Positions 42,042-53,059 are shown, counted from the stretch's first letter. The stretch: DNA of 64,000 nt from CBDFKJ01 sp965248805 (GCA_965248805.1 CBDFKJ010000005.1:186001-250000); one strand, 5' to 3'. The notes: generated by a model not told the origin, from the sequence alone. Numbers and translations are program-made.

Positions 42042-42907
42042 CCGTCGTCTCCGTGTGGCGGCGGCACGATCGCCTCCGCGCCGTAATCAAGCACGCGGAC
42101 ATAGTCCAGCCGGCCTAATTCCGCGAACGGAATGACGATGGACCTGTTCTCGCTGACATCGGCCAGCGTCCCGACGGGCAGGCCGGGGGGAAACACGCCG
42201 CCGTGCCCGGACGTTGCGACGATATCGCCTGCGGAGATCTGCGCATTGCGCGGCACATAGAGGAGTTGCAGCCGCTGGCCATTGTCGCCCGCGACGATCG
42301 CGCGTCCGCCGGTCGAGTGGAGTTGTACAGGCACGCGGGAGATCAGGTCGCTGAGCAGAAGCACGCGCGCCGATCGGCCCCCGACCTCGACCACGCGTCC
42401 CACCAGCCCGTCGCCGTTGATCACCGGCTGGCCGGGCCGCACGCCATGCTCGGAGCCGGCGCCGATCAGTACGCTGCGCACGAAGGCGCTCGCCGAATCG
42501 GCGACCACGCGCGCGGTTATCTGTCGCGGCTGCGGGTCCGGCACCAGGTTGAGTTGGGCCCTCAGCGCCGCGTTCTGCATCTCCAAGGCGCGCATGCGCT
42601 GGCTCGCGAGGCGCAGTTGGTCGTTCTCGGCGATCAGGCGCTCGTTTTCGGCGTGAACCAGCAGGTGGGACTCAAGCTCATCGATACTCGAGCGCGCCGC
42701 TTCCACGGGTCGGCTCAGCACGTCGATCACCGGCAGGATTGCGTCGATCACGGCGACCCGCATTCGCTCCACCGCGATCGGATCGATGCGGCCGAGCAGG
42801 ACCAGCCCGACGGCGGCGGCGACGGCCAGGACGGCCATGAACCGCTGCCCCCATGCCTTCAGCGGCACGGCAAGAACGGCCATTGTCGAAGGTTCGATGC
42901 GTCTCAC
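42038..42907 (-). CDS. mreC: Rod-shape-determining protein MreC
   Basis: A 289-residue bitopic protein: one N-terminal helix (MAVLAVAAAVGLVLLGRI), a coiled coil (ESHLLVHAENERLIAENDQL) and a periplasmic beta domain with VINGDGLVGRVVEVGGRSAR and ATSGHGGVFPPGLPVGTL. It links MreB filaments to PBP2 and RodA. The stop overlaps the mreD start by four bases; mreB lies 64 bases upstream. Confidence 0.93.
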   Translation of the reverse strand: MRRIEPSTMAVLAVPLKAWGQRFMAVLAVAAAVGLVLLGRIDPIAVERMRVAVIDAILPVIDVLSRPVEAARSSIDELESHLLVHAENERLIAENDQLRLASQRMRALEMQNAALRAQLNLVPDPQPRQITARVVADSASAFVRSVLIGAGSEHGVRPGQPVINGDGLVGRVVEVGGRSARVLLLSDLISRVPVQLHSTGGRAIVAGDNGQRLQLLYVPRNAQISAGDIVATSGHGGVFPPGLPVGTLADVSENRSIVIPFAELGRLDYVRVLDYGAEAIVPPPHGDDG

Positions 42908-42971
42908 TTCAACGTATTCGCCGCCGAGCCACCACGAAAGCCGGCGGTGTGCCCATCTTGCACACCTTTGG

Positions 42972-44012
42972 CTAATACATGCTTACGAGCACATCCTTAA
43001 GTTTCTTCATTTCCTCCAGGGCACGTCCCGTGCCCAGCGCCACGCATGACAGCGGGTCGTCGGCGATCGAGACCGGCAGACCGGTGGAGTGCCGCAGTAC
43101 GAAATCAAGATTTCCTAGCAAGGCGCCGCCGCCCGTCAGCACAATGCCCTTGTCGACGATGTCGGCCGCCAGTTCCGGTGCGGTATGTTCCAGCGCGACC
43201 TTGACCGCATCGACGATCTGGCTCACCGGCTCGGCCAGGCTTTCCGAGATCTGGCGCTCGCTGATGGAGATTTCGCGCGGTACGCCGTTCATCAGATCAC
43301 GGCCCTTGATCTCCATTGACCGACCTTCGCCGTCCTCTGGCGCGCAGGCCGATCCGATCGCCTTCTTGATACGCTCGGCGCTGGCCTCACCGATCAGCAG
43401 ATTATGGTTTCGGCGGATGTAGCCGATAATCGCCTCGTCCATCTTGTCGCCGCCGACACGCACCGAGCGCGAATAGACGATCCCGCCGAGCGACAGCACC
43501 GCGACCTCGGTGGTGCCGCCGCCGACGTCGACCACCAGTGAGCCGGTCGGTTCCGTCACCGGCAGTCCGGCGCCGATCGCCGCCGCCATCGGCTCCTCGA
43601 TCAGCCACACTCGTCGGGCACCGGCGGATTCCGCCGATTCCTGGATCGCGCGCCGCTCGACGGCCGTCGACCCCGAAGGCACACACACGACCACTTGCGG
43701 GCTGGCGAAGCTACGCCGGTTGTGCACCTTGCGGATGAATTCCTTGATCATCTCTTCGGCGACTTCGAAGTCGGCGATGACGCCGTCGCGCAGGGGCCGG
43801 ATCGCCTGGATATTGCCTGGCGTGCGGCCCAGCATCTGCTTGGCTTCGTTGCCGACGGCGAGCACCCGCTTGCGGCCCTTCGAGTCCGCGATGGCCACGA
43901 CCGAAGGCTCGTTGAGCACGATGCCTCTGCCCTTGACGTAGACCAGGGTGTTGGCCGTGCCGAGGTCGATCGCCATATCGGCTGACAGAACCCCGAGTAT
44001 CCGCGTGTACAT
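42972..44012 (-). CDS. mreB: Actin-like rod-shape protein MreB
   Basis: MreB polymerises under the inner membrane and guides cell-wall synthesis. The 346 residues carry the actin-fold nucleotide motifs: MAIDLGTANTLVYVKGRG (phosphate 1), VVDVGGGTTEVAVLSLGGIV (phosphate 2) and GIVLTGGGALLGNLD (adenosine). Length is normal. It is the first gene of the operon and is separated by about 120 bases from leuA, which is upstream on the same strand. Confidence 0.96.
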   Translation of the reverse strand: MYTRILGVLSADMAIDLGTANTLVYVKGRGIVLNEPSVVAIADSKGRKRVLAVGNEAKQMLGRTPGNIQAIRPLRDGVIADFEVAEEMIKEFIRKVHNRRSFASPQVVVCVPSGSTAVERRAIQESAESAGARRVWLIEEPMAAAIGAGLPVTEPTGSLVVDVGGGTTEVAVLSLGGIVYSRSVRVGGDKMDEAIIGYIRRNHNLLIGEASAERIKKAIGSACAPEDGEGRSMEIKGRDLMNGVPREISISERQISESLAEPVSQIVDAVKVALEHTAPELAADIVDKGIVLTGGGALLGNLDFVLRHSTGLPVSIADDPLSCVALGTGRALEEMKKLKDVLVSMY

Positions 44013-44129
44013 GTTTATGGCGTTGGCCCCCTATCTCCTGGGTTGATGCCGGCCACGGCGCCCCCGCGACAGCCGGATAGTAGGCGCGGCCCGAGCGGCG
44101 GTCTCACCACCGCTCGGTCGCCGCGGCGG

Positions 44130-45716
<1,587 letters not shown>

Positions 45717-46218
45717 TTTGTCGACTCCTCTGCCGGTCGAATTATTGGACTTAAGTGTGTATTGGACCCCCCTGAACGCCTGCACCGAGCATGGCCAAGC
45801 AACGTTCAGGGGCACCTAAGTCGCAGTTCGCGACCGGCGCGGAGCGGCAGGAGTACGAGCGATAGCGGACAGGGACGACGAACGGCCGGGCACACCGTGC
45901 GCGGCGATCCATTTCGCAGTCTCAGTGATGATCTGCGGACCATCCGCCCAAGGGCTCCCGCTATGAGGTGTCGGCGGCGTTACTTATCCACAAGTAACGC
46001 ACGGACTCGCGCTACCACAGCCAACTCCACTATCCACGACGCGGATTGGTTTAGCGCCGCGAGCCAACGTTCTGTTTCTAGTTCGTTTTGGTCCGACGTG
46101 GCAATCATTTTGTGGGCTCACGCGTGGCAGTACACTGTAGATAGCGACCGTCAGAGATAATCAGCATCGCCCGATCTCATGGGCGCCATACCATTGCATG
46201 GCGGCCGACGCCCGCGAC
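45717..46218. other. Gene-free region upstream of leuA
   Basis: About 500 bases without a recognisable gene. It holds the leuA ribosome binding site and a perfect hairpin at 45977-46000. A leader peptide rich in leucine codons was looked for on the minus strand and not found convincingly. Confidence 0.45.
45977..46000. repeat. Perfect inverted repeat upstream of leuA
   Basis: GCGTTACTT and AAGTAACGC are perfect complements around the six-base loop ATCCAC, about 260 bases upstream of the leuA ATG. No T run follows on either strand, so an operator or RNA hairpin is more likely than a terminator. Confidence 0.5.
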
Positions 46219-46329
46219 CTAAGCGAAAAGACGGCGGCGAATGGTCTCCTTACGAACCTGCCGCTTCAGGAAATACGACATCGTCACCGCGCCGTACACC
46301 CACATAACTCCGCCTAAAATCATGGTCAT
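46219..46329 (-). CDS. Small membrane protein of unknown function
   Basis: A 36-residue frame, MTMILGGVMWVYGAVTMSYF then LKRQVRKETIRRRLFA: one membrane helix and a basic tail, a layout common in real small membrane proteins. The frame is open upstream to 46464 but that part is not protein-like. No family is recognised. Confidence 0.4.
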   Translation of the reverse strand: MTMILGGVMWVYGAVTMSYFLKRQVRKETIRRRLFA

Positions 46330-46494
46330 GGCCCACCTCGCAAGGATATGCGCTTGATCTGCGAGCCAGTGCGGACAGCTCAATCTACACGGCGCGGCTC
46401 GACGGGCCAAAGTCTCGAGTATTGACGTTAATGTTCCGTAAAATTTTACGTTTATGCGCCTCAAGTCGGCGGCGAAAACGCGCTGCTCGCGCCG

Positions 46495-47514
46495 TCAGTT
46501 CTTTGATTTGTCGACCAGCTTGTTCTCGCTGAGCCACGGCATCATCGCCCGCAAGCGCGTGCCGACCTCTTCGATCGGGTGCTCGGCCTCCAGTCGGCGC
46601 ATGGTCTTGAAGCTGGTCTGGCCGACGCGGTTCTCCAGCATCCACTCGCGCGCGAACGACCCGTTCTGGATATCGGCCAGGATCTGCTTCATCGCCGCCT
46701 TGGTCTCGTCGGTGACGACGCGGGATCCGCGCGTATAGTCGCCATACTCGGCGGTGTTCGAGATCGAATAACGCATGTTGGCGATGCCGCCCTCATAGAT
46801 CAGGTCGACGATCAGCTTGACCTCATGCAGGCACTCGAAATAGGCCATTTCGGGGGCGTATCCGGCTTCCACCAGGGTCTCGAAGCCGGCCTTGATGAGC
46901 GATGTCAGGCCGCCGCATAACACGACCTGTTCGCCGAACAGGTCGGTCTCGCACTCCTCGCGGAACGTGGTCCCGATGACGCCGGCGCGGCCGCCGCCGA
47001 TGGCCGAGGCATAACTGAGGCCGATGTCGTGGGCGTTGCCGGAGGCGTCTTGCTCGACCGCCAGCAGGCATGGCACCCCGCCGCCGCGCTGGTATTCCGA
47101 GCGCACCGTGTGGCCGGGTCCCTTCGGCGCCACCATGAACACGTCGAGGTCCTCGCGCGGCTCGATCAGGCGGAAGTGAATGTTGAGGCCGTGGGCGAAG
47201 GCGAGCGCCGCGCCCGACTGGAGATTGCCCTGGATATGGTCGCTATAGAGTTCGCCCTGCAGCTCATCGGGCGTGAGCACCATCACCACCTCGGCCCACG
47301 AAGCGGCGTCGGTCGGCGTCTTGACCTCGAAACCGGCGGCTTCGGCCTTGGCCGCGCTGGCCGAGCCTTCGCGCAAGGACACGATCACGTTCTCCGCGCC
47401 GCTGTCGCGCAGGTTCATGGCATGCGCGTGGCCCTGGCTGCCGTAGCCGATGACGGCCACCTTCTTGGACTTGATCAGATTTACGTCGGCGTCCCGGTCG
47501 TAATACACACGCAT
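46495..47514 (-). CDS. ilvC: Ketol-acid reductoisomerase (NADP+)
   Basis: IlvC isomerises and reduces acetolactate or acetohydroxybutyrate in valine and isoleucine synthesis. The 339-residue class I enzyme has the Rossmann motif VAVIGYGSQGHAHAMNLRDS, VMVLTPDELQGELY, VAPKGPGHTVRSEYQRGGGV and the catalytic region DLFGEQVVLCGGLTSLIKAG. It belongs with ilvH and ilvB, from which it is separated here by the adenylate cyclase and TPR genes. Confidence 0.96.
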   Translation of the reverse strand: MRVYYDRDADVNLIKSKKVAVIGYGSQGHAHAMNLRDSGAENVIVSLREGSASAAKAEAAGFEVKTPTDAASWAEVVMVLTPDELQGELYSDHIQGNLQSGAALAFAHGLNIHFRLIEPREDLDVFMVAPKGPGHTVRSEYQRGGGVPCLLAVEQDASGNAHDIGLSYASAIGGGRAGVIGTTFREECETDLFGEQVVLCGGLTSLIKAGFETLVEAGYAPEMAYFECLHEVKLIVDLIYEGGIANMRYSISNTAEYGDYTRGSRVVTDETKAAMKQILADIQNGSFAREWMLENRVGQTSFKTMRRLEAEHPIEEVGTRLRAMMPWLSENKLVDKSKN

Positions 47515-47648
47515 GGTCGTTCCCCTCGCGGTCTCTCGGTCCGTGTGGTTTTAGCGCCAAGTAACCCGAAGTGTAAAAGGTCCGCAGCGGGCTCGACCCT
47601 TCGCCGTGCCAGCGGCGGCGTCCAGATCGGCCCTCAACCGTCAGGCAC

Positions 47649-48494
47649 TCATTCCGGCATCCCGAGCCGGCTCCAAGTTTCGGCCCAGTGGTCCAGTGTG
47701 CTGGGATCCTTGTAACGGCGGAACGACCTGAACCATGTTATCGATGTCCGGGGATGAACCTCGACCGCGCGGGCAACTTGGTCGCGGGCCTCCTGCTCGC
47801 GCCCCATGGTGTCGTACACCACTGCTAGACGCACACGCGTTTGAGCTTCAAAAGCGGGCGAGGAGGGAGGACGAGCGAGATGGGTCTCAAGTGACTGCAG
47901 CGCCCGATCCAGATCACCCGAGAGAACATAGGACTCACTCAGATAGTCTCGGACCCAGTCCGGAGAGACGGGGCTGAGCCGCATCGCAGTTTTGAGTTCC
48001 GGAATGGCTTCCGAGGGCCGTCCGTCGAACAACAGTGCCACGCCAAGTGCACCGTGACTCACGTAGTCATTGGGATCCAGCTCGATCGCCCTTGTCGCAG
48101 CCTCGATCGCCAGATCATACTGCCTCCGATCGCGATAGAGGAACGTCATGGAGGCATAAGTGTAGCCATGCGCTGGATCTTTCTCGAGAACGTGGTTGTA
48201 CATCTGAAGGGCTTTGTCGACCGTCTCCTCTCGTGCGTCGGTCCAACCGCGTTGGGCCTCCAGTAGATAGCTGTTGGCCAGCGCCGTATGAGCCGAGAGG
48301 AACTCAGGATCGAGCGCGATGGCGCGCTCGAAACGGTCTCTCGCGAGGAGATTATCTTCCCGCGAGAAGTGTAGAAGCAATTCATGCCCTTTTCGATTGA
48401 GCAGCCAGGCCTCCAGACTGTCGGTTTCGCTGCGGAGCCTACCTACGATCCCTTTCACCCTCTGAGAGCTCCGCGCCGACGTTAGCGACGACAT
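47649..48494 (-). CDS. TPR protein, likely the detached C-terminal half of the adjacent adenylate cyclase
   Basis: A 281-residue frame with TPR repeats, for example DRFERAIALDPEFLSAHTAL, IEAATRAIELDPNDYVSHGA and IPELKTAMRLSPVSPDWVRD. In class III cyclases of this architecture such repeats follow directly after a C-terminal domain ending in VKDEITLNVVANVGAEL, which here ends the upstream gene. The two frames overlap by 56 bases and the homology switches near 48450, so this is probably one gene split by a frameshift. ATG 48494 could start an independent protein, but its first 25 residues look non-native. Confidence 0.65.
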   Translation of the reverse strand: MSSLTSARSSQRVKGIVGRLRSETDSLEAWLLNRKGHELLLHFSREDNLLARDRFERAIALDPEFLSAHTALANSYLLEAQRGWTDAREETVDKALQMYNHVLEKDPAHGYTYASMTFLYRDRRQYDLAIEAATRAIELDPNDYVSHGALGVALLFDGRPSEAIPELKTAMRLSPVSPDWVRDYLSESYVLSGDLDRALQSLETHLARPPSSPAFEAQTRVRLAVVYDTMGREQEARDQVARAVEVHPRTSITWFRSFRRYKDPSTLDHWAETWSRLGMPE

Positions 48495-49560
48495 TGAGTG
48501 TGATCTCGTCCTTGACGGTAAACAGATAGGTCATGTCGCGGTCGTAGCGGTCCGCCCAGACGTGGTCGCCGATCAACGCATCGATCAGCTGCGCCGTCAC
48601 CCGCATGCGCTCGCCCTGGCGCTGGACGCCGCCTTCGAGCACGTAGCGAACACCTAGTTCCTCGGCCACCTGCTTCACCGTCACATCCCTGTCTGTGTAT
48701 GTCGCGGTCGTGCTGCGCGAGATGACGAACAGTGCCGGCAGCTTCGAAAGCGACACGGTGATGTCCTCGCTGATCCCGTCTGGCAGGAATTCATCCGCCG
48801 GATCGCCCGAGATATTGACGAACGGCAGCACGGCAATGGAGGGCTTGTCGGGCAATGGGAGGGCCATCCGCTCAATCGATGCAGCCTCCACGCGATCGAG
48901 GCGCCCGTAATTGTTCCACAGCCAGATGCCGCCGCGTGTGCCGGCGAACAGCAACAGGATGGCCGCGGCGACGGCGGCCCAGCGCCTCGCCGACGACCGC
49001 CGCGTCGGATACGGCGCGACGGCTTCGTCCGGATCGAGGATGACGCGATACGCGCGCACGGGCTCGGCGATGTTCTTGAGCTTCTGCTCGCCCAAATCGG
49101 CATAGCCCACATCGATCTTGGTCTTCAGGTGGTCGTAGGCGGTGCCCGAGAGGCAGATGCCGCCGGGCTCGGCCACGGACTCGAGGCGCGCGGCGATGTT
49201 GACGCCGTCGCCATAGACGTCGTCATCGTCGACGATGATGTCGCCAAGGTTGATGCCGATGCGGAAGTCGACGCGCTGGTCGTGCGGCAACTCAGCGTTG
49301 CGCCGCGCCATGCGTCGTTGAATTTCTGCCGCGCACTGCACTGCGTCGACGACGGATGCGAACTCGACCAGCACACCGTCGCCGGTGGTCTTGACGAGGC
49401 GGCCGTTGTTCTTTCCGATGGCCGGGTCGATGAGTTCGGCGCGGTGGGCCTTCAGGCGTGCGAGCGTGCCGGACTCGTCGGCTTCCATCAGCCGCGAATA
49501 ACCGACCATGTCGGCGGCGAGAATGGCCGCCAGCCTACGTGTCTCTCGCCCTGTTTCCAC
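48439..49560 (-). CDS. Class III adenylate/guanylate cyclase with membrane anchor
   Basis: A 373-residue protein. Residues 1-170 are the cyclase catalytic domain: RRLAAILAADMVGYSRLMEA with the first metal Asp, RLVKTTGDGVLVEFASVVDA with the second, and GDGVNIAARLES with transition-state residues. A membrane helix (WAAVAAAILLLFAGTRGGIW) follows near residue 205, then a TolB/FlgO-like domain with IAVLPFVNISGDPADEFLPD. The TPR part that normally completes such proteins is in the next frame (47649-48494). Confidence 0.8.
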   Translation of the reverse strand: METGRETRRLAAILAADMVGYSRLMEADESGTLARLKAHRAELIDPAIGKNNGRLVKTTGDGVLVEFASVVDAVQCAAEIQRRMARRNAELPHDQRVDFRIGINLGDIIVDDDDVYGDGVNIAARLESVAEPGGICLSGTAYDHLKTKIDVGYADLGEQKLKNIAEPVRAYRVILDPDEAVAPYPTRRSSARRWAAVAAAILLLFAGTRGGIWLWNNYGRLDRVEAASIERMALPLPDKPSIAVLPFVNISGDPADEFLPDGISEDITVSLSKLPALFVISRSTTATYTDRDVTVKQVAEELGVRYVLEGGVQRQGERMRVTAQLIDALIGDHVWADRYDRDMTYLFTVKDEITLNVVANVGAELSEGERDRR

Positions 49561-49597
49561 GGGCGCTCCCGGTGGACATGCCTCTTACTGTATGAGC

Positions 49598-50104
49598 CTA
49601 GATCGCTTTCGAACCGCGGGCAATCGCCACCACGCCGGAGCGCACGAGCTCGACCGTGCCCAGGGCCCGCATCAGCTCGATGAAACTGTCGATCTTCTCG
49701 GGCGCGCCGGTGAGCGAAAAGACAAAGGACCCGATCGTTGTGTCCGCCACCCGCGCGCCGAAAATGTCGGCGATGCGCAGCGCCTCGCGCCGCTCCGCGC
49801 CCTGGTTGAGCACCTTGAGCAGAGCCAACTCGCGCTCAAGATGCGGGCCTTCGTCCGTCAGATCGTGCACCTCGTGGATCGGCACCAGGCGCGACAGCTG
49901 CGCCTTGATCTGCTCGATGATCATGGGCGTGCCGGAGGTCACGACGTTGATGCGGGACTGGCTCTCGTCTTCGTTGATCGCCGCGACCGTCAGGCTGGAG
50001 ATGTTGTAGCCGCGGCCCGCGAACAGTCCAATCACGCGCGCCAGCACCCCGGGTTCGTTGTCGACGATGACGGCGATGGTATGTGTTTCGATGACTTCGG
50101 ACAC
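49598..50104 (-). CDS. ilvH: Acetolactate synthase small (regulatory) subunit
   Basis: The 168-residue subunit carries an N-terminal ACT domain (HTIAVIVDNEPGVLARVIGL, GRGYNISSLTVA) that binds valine and a C-terminal domain with GSFVFSLTGAPEKIDSFIEL. It activates and confers feedback control on IlvB, encoded about 100 bases upstream. Length and motifs are normal. Confidence 0.94.
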   Translation of the reverse strand: MSEVIETHTIAVIVDNEPGVLARVIGLFAGRGYNISSLTVAAINEDESQSRINVVTSGTPMIIEQIKAQLSRLVPIHEVHDLTDEGPHLERELALLKVLNQGAERREALRIADIFGARVADTTIGSFVFSLTGAPEKIDSFIELMRALGTVELVRSGVVAIARGSKAI

Positions 50105-50208
50105 GGCGGCGTTTCCATGCGTTCACCCTCAGACAGGCTCAGGGTGAGGTCCTCCTCTCGGGCTTGCCGACGGACGAGGACCGATTGCGGTGATGACGAG
50201 GGCCTGAA

Positions 50209-51969
50209 CTAGACCAGGACCATGCCTTCCTCTGAGGTCTTCTGTTCGGCCTGGCCCGGCGGTCCCAACAGGATCTCGTTGTGCGCCGAACCGGCCGGGA
50301 TCATGGGAAAGCAGTTCTCTTCCTTCAGCACCTGGATGTCGGCGACGACGGCGCGATCGACCGAGATCATCTCGGTGATCAAGTCGTCGACTTCGTCGGG
50401 ACTCGTGGCACGCAACCCGACGGCGCCGAAACTCTCGGCGAGCTTCACGAAATCCGGCAACGCGGCGGTGTAGCTCTCCGCATAGCGGCCGCCATGCAGC
50501 AGTTCCTGCCATTGGCGCACCATGCCCATGTATTCGTTGTTGATGATGAAGATCTTCACCGGCAGGCGGTGCTGCGCGACGGTGCTGAGTTCCTGAATGT
50601 TCATCAGGATCGAGGCTTCGCCGGCGATGTCGACGACCAGCGAGTCCGGATGCGCGATCTGCGTGCCGACCGCGGCCGGCAGGCCATAGCCCATCGTCCC
50701 GAGCCCGCCGGATGTGAGCCAGTGATTGGGCGCCTCGAACCGGTAGAACTGCGCGGCCCACATCTGGTGCTGGCCGACCTCCGTGGTGATGTAGGTGTCG
50801 CGGTTCTTTGTCAGTTCGTACAGTCGTTGGATGGCGTATTGCGGCTTGATCACGGTCTTCGACGCCTTGTACTTCAGGCAGTCGACCGCGCGCCATTTCC
50901 CGATTTGCTGCCACCACTTGTCCAGCGCCTTGTGGTCGGGTGCCAGGTGGCGCTTGCGCCACACACCCAAGATGCCGCCGACGACGCTCTTCACGTCGCC
51001 GATTATCGGCAGATCGACGCGCACGCTCTTGTTGATCGAACTCGGGTCGATGTCGATGTGGATCTTCTTGGAATCGGGCGAAAAGGCGTCCAGCCGTCCA
51101 GTAACGCGATCGTCGAAGCGCGCGGCGACGCTGACCATCACATCGCAGTCGTGCATCGCCAGGTTGGCCTCATAGGTGCCATGCATGCCCAACATGCCCA
51201 GTGACTGCGGCTCCGACGCCGGGAACGCGCCCAACCCCATTAGTGTCATGGTCGCCGGTGCACCAGTGAGCCGCACCAGTTCGGATACCAGCTTGCACGC
51301 TCGCGGCCCCGAATTGATGCAGCCGCCGCCGATGTAGAATATCGGCCGCTTGGCCCCCGCCAGCATTGCGGCCGCTTGCTCGATGCGCGCCGTGTCGCCG
51401 TCCACCTGAACGCGATAGCGCCGCGTGGCGACATCGTCGGGGCCGACATAGTCTGTCTCCGCAAATTGGATGTCCTTCGGGATGTCGACGACCACCGGTC
51501 CGGGCCTGCCGGTGCGAACGACGTGAAACGCCTCGTGCAACGTCCGCGCCAGGCGGGCGCCGTCCTTCACCAGATAGTTGTGCTTCGTGCAGGGCCGCGT
51601 GATGCCCGTGGTGTCGCACTCCTGGAACGCGTCATTGCCGATCAGATGTGTCGGGACCTGCCCGGTCAGGCACAGCACCGGCACGCTGTCCATCAGGGCA
51701 TCGGTCAGTCCCGTCACCGCGTTGGTCGCACCCGGTCCGGACGTGACCAGCACAACGCCGACCTTGCCGGTCGAGCGCGCATAGCCCTCGGCCGCGTGCA
51801 CGGCCGCTTGCTCGTGGCGGACGAGCACATGGCGGATCGAGTTCTGCTTGAACAGGGCGTCATAGATCGGCAGCACGGCGCCGCCGGGATAGCCGAAAAT
51901 AACGTCGACGCCCTGATCAACCAACGCCTTCAGGATGACTTCCGCACCGGTCGTGCGCGGCTCACTCAT
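50209..51969 (-). CDS. ilvB: Acetolactate synthase large (catalytic) subunit
   Basis: A thiamine-diphosphate enzyme making acetolactate. The 586 residues include VDVIFGYPGGAVLPIYDALF with the catalytic-cycle region, VRHEQAAVHAAEGYARSTGK with the essential Glu, and the cofactor-binding SLVVDIAGEASILMNIQELS; the Glu in GEAS replaces Asp of the common GDxS, as in many alphaproteobacterial enzymes. ATG 51969 gives a standard start; the frame opens with GTG at 51984. A strong hairpin at 52013-52043 precedes it. Confidence 0.95.
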   Translation of the reverse strand: MSEPRTTGAEVILKALVDQGVDVIFGYPGGAVLPIYDALFKQNSIRHVLVRHEQAAVHAAEGYARSTGKVGVVLVTSGPGATNAVTGLTDALMDSVPVLCLTGQVPTHLIGNDAFQECDTTGITRPCTKHNYLVKDGARLARTLHEAFHVVRTGRPGPVVVDIPKDIQFAETDYVGPDDVATRRYRVQVDGDTARIEQAAAMLAGAKRPIFYIGGGCINSGPRACKLVSELVRLTGAPATMTLMGLGAFPASEPQSLGMLGMHGTYEANLAMHDCDVMVSVAARFDDRVTGRLDAFSPDSKKIHIDIDPSSINKSVRVDLPIIGDVKSVVGGILGVWRKRHLAPDHKALDKWWQQIGKWRAVDCLKYKASKTVIKPQYAIQRLYELTKNRDTYITTEVGQHQMWAAQFYRFEAPNHWLTSGGLGTMGYGLPAAVGTQIAHPDSLVVDIAGEASILMNIQELSTVAQHRLPVKIFIINNEYMGMVRQWQELLHGGRYAESYTAALPDFVKLAESFGAVGLRATSPDEVDDLITEMISVDRAVVADIQVLKEENCFPMIPAGSAHNEILLGPPGQAEQKTSEEGMVLV

Positions 51970-52012
51970 CGTCCCAGTCCCCACTTCGCGCCCTAAGCTC
52001 GCCCACTATGAA

Positions 52013-52043
52013 GGCCCGGGCCACCGCGCATCGCGGCCGGGCC
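52013..52043 (-). promoter_or_regulatory. Strong hairpin between miaA and ilvB
   Basis: The minus strand forms GGCCCGG-CCGCG paired with CGCGG-CCCGGGCC around an ATG loop, with a small bulge, 44 bases upstream of the ilvB ATG. There is no T run, so it may be a factor-dependent terminator, an RNA-stability element or part of an attenuator. Confidence 0.4.
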
Positions 52044-52086
52044 ACGGGCCTGTTGGCCAGCAAGCTACCGACGCGCCTCGATGCGG

Positions 52087-53040
52087 TCAAGTTATAATGT
52101 TTAAGATTTCCTGCCCAATGTTGTTATTATGTTGCGCATCAAAGGTCGTAGATGAGGTAATATTGCCGTTGGCCTCTGTGGGCCACTGGTTGCGTAACCA
52201 TGTCATCTGACGCTTCGCGAACCGGCGCGTCGCTTGCTGCGCAAGCTCGATCGCGCGATCGCGAGTGACCCGGCCGGCGAGGCAACCGGCCAGTTCCCGC
52301 ACGCCGACCGCGCGCAAAACGGGCAGAGACGGGTCGAGACCGCGGCCGCACAGGGCCCGCACTTCGTCGAGGACGCCCGCGTCCAACATGCGGTGGAAAC
52401 GTTGGTTGCAGGCGTGATAGAGCGCGGCGCGCGCCGGCATCAGCGCGATGAGGGCGTAACGCCCGGGCTTCGCCGCAACGGCGTCATTGTGCCAGTGGCT
52501 AAGCGCCCGTCCGGTAGCGTGCCAGACCTCCCAGGCACGGGTGAGGCGCTGCCGATCGCAGGGATGTAGCCGCTCCGCACTGTCCGGGTCGAGCGCGGCA
52601 AGCTCCTCATGGAACGCCGCCGGGCCGATCAGGGCATAGCGCGCCTCCGCCCGGGCGCGAGTCTCTGCAGGGATGCGCGGGATGGCCGCAATGCCATCGA
52701 TCATGGCCTTGAGATAGAGCCCGCTGCCACCGACGACGATCGGCCGCCGGCCCTCGGCCCGCGCCTGACATATCGCCTCATGCGCCAAATCCGACCAGCG
52801 GGCGGCGGAGCAGGGATCCTGCGCGGCGAGCATGCCGTAGAGCCGATGCGGCACGCGCGCCTCGTCTTCCGGACTCGGCCGCGCGGTCGCGACGCGCAAG
52901 TCACGATAGACCTGCATGGCATCGGCATTGATGACCGTTGCGTCCATGTGTTCGGCCAACAGCAGGGCCAGCGCCGACTTGCCGCTGGCCGTCGGCCCGG
53001 CGATAACAACAACCGGTGGCGCATCGTCGCGGGCGCCCAT
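52087..53040 (-). CDS. miaA: tRNA dimethylallyltransferase
   Basis: MiaA adds the isopentenyl group to A37 of tRNAs reading UNN codons. The protein of about 317 residues has the P-loop VVVIAGPTASGKSALALLLA, INADAMQVYRDLRVATARPS and VGGSGLYLKAMIDG, plus RFAKRQMTWLRNQW near the C-terminus. After that comes an odd Asn/Ile/Thr-rich tail of about 30 residues encoded by AT-richer DNA. ATG 53040 is chosen; 53061 is an alternative that would overlap the start of divergent serB. Confidence 0.92.
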   Translation of the reverse strand: MGARDDAPPVVVIAGPTASGKSALALLLAEHMDATVINADAMQVYRDLRVATARPSPEDEARVPHRLYGMLAAQDPCSAARWSDLAHEAICQARAEGRRPIVVGGSGLYLKAMIDGIAAIPRIPAETRARAEARYALIGPAAFHEELAALDPDSAERLHPCDRQRLTRAWEVWHATGRALSHWHNDAVAAKPGRYALIALMPARAALYHACNQRFHRMLDAGVLDEVRALCGRGLDPSLPVLRAVGVRELAGCLAGRVTRDRAIELAQQATRRFAKRQMTWLRNQWPTEANGNITSSTTFDAQHNNNIGQEILNIIT

Positions 53041-53059
53041 GCGGGGAACGTTTTTGAAC

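Noticed and set aside
50105..50208. Valine/isoleucine leader peptide before ilvH or ilvB
   Set aside because: No short frame rich in Val, Ile or Leu codons with a following terminator was found in the gaps; only an unassigned hairpin precedes ilvB.
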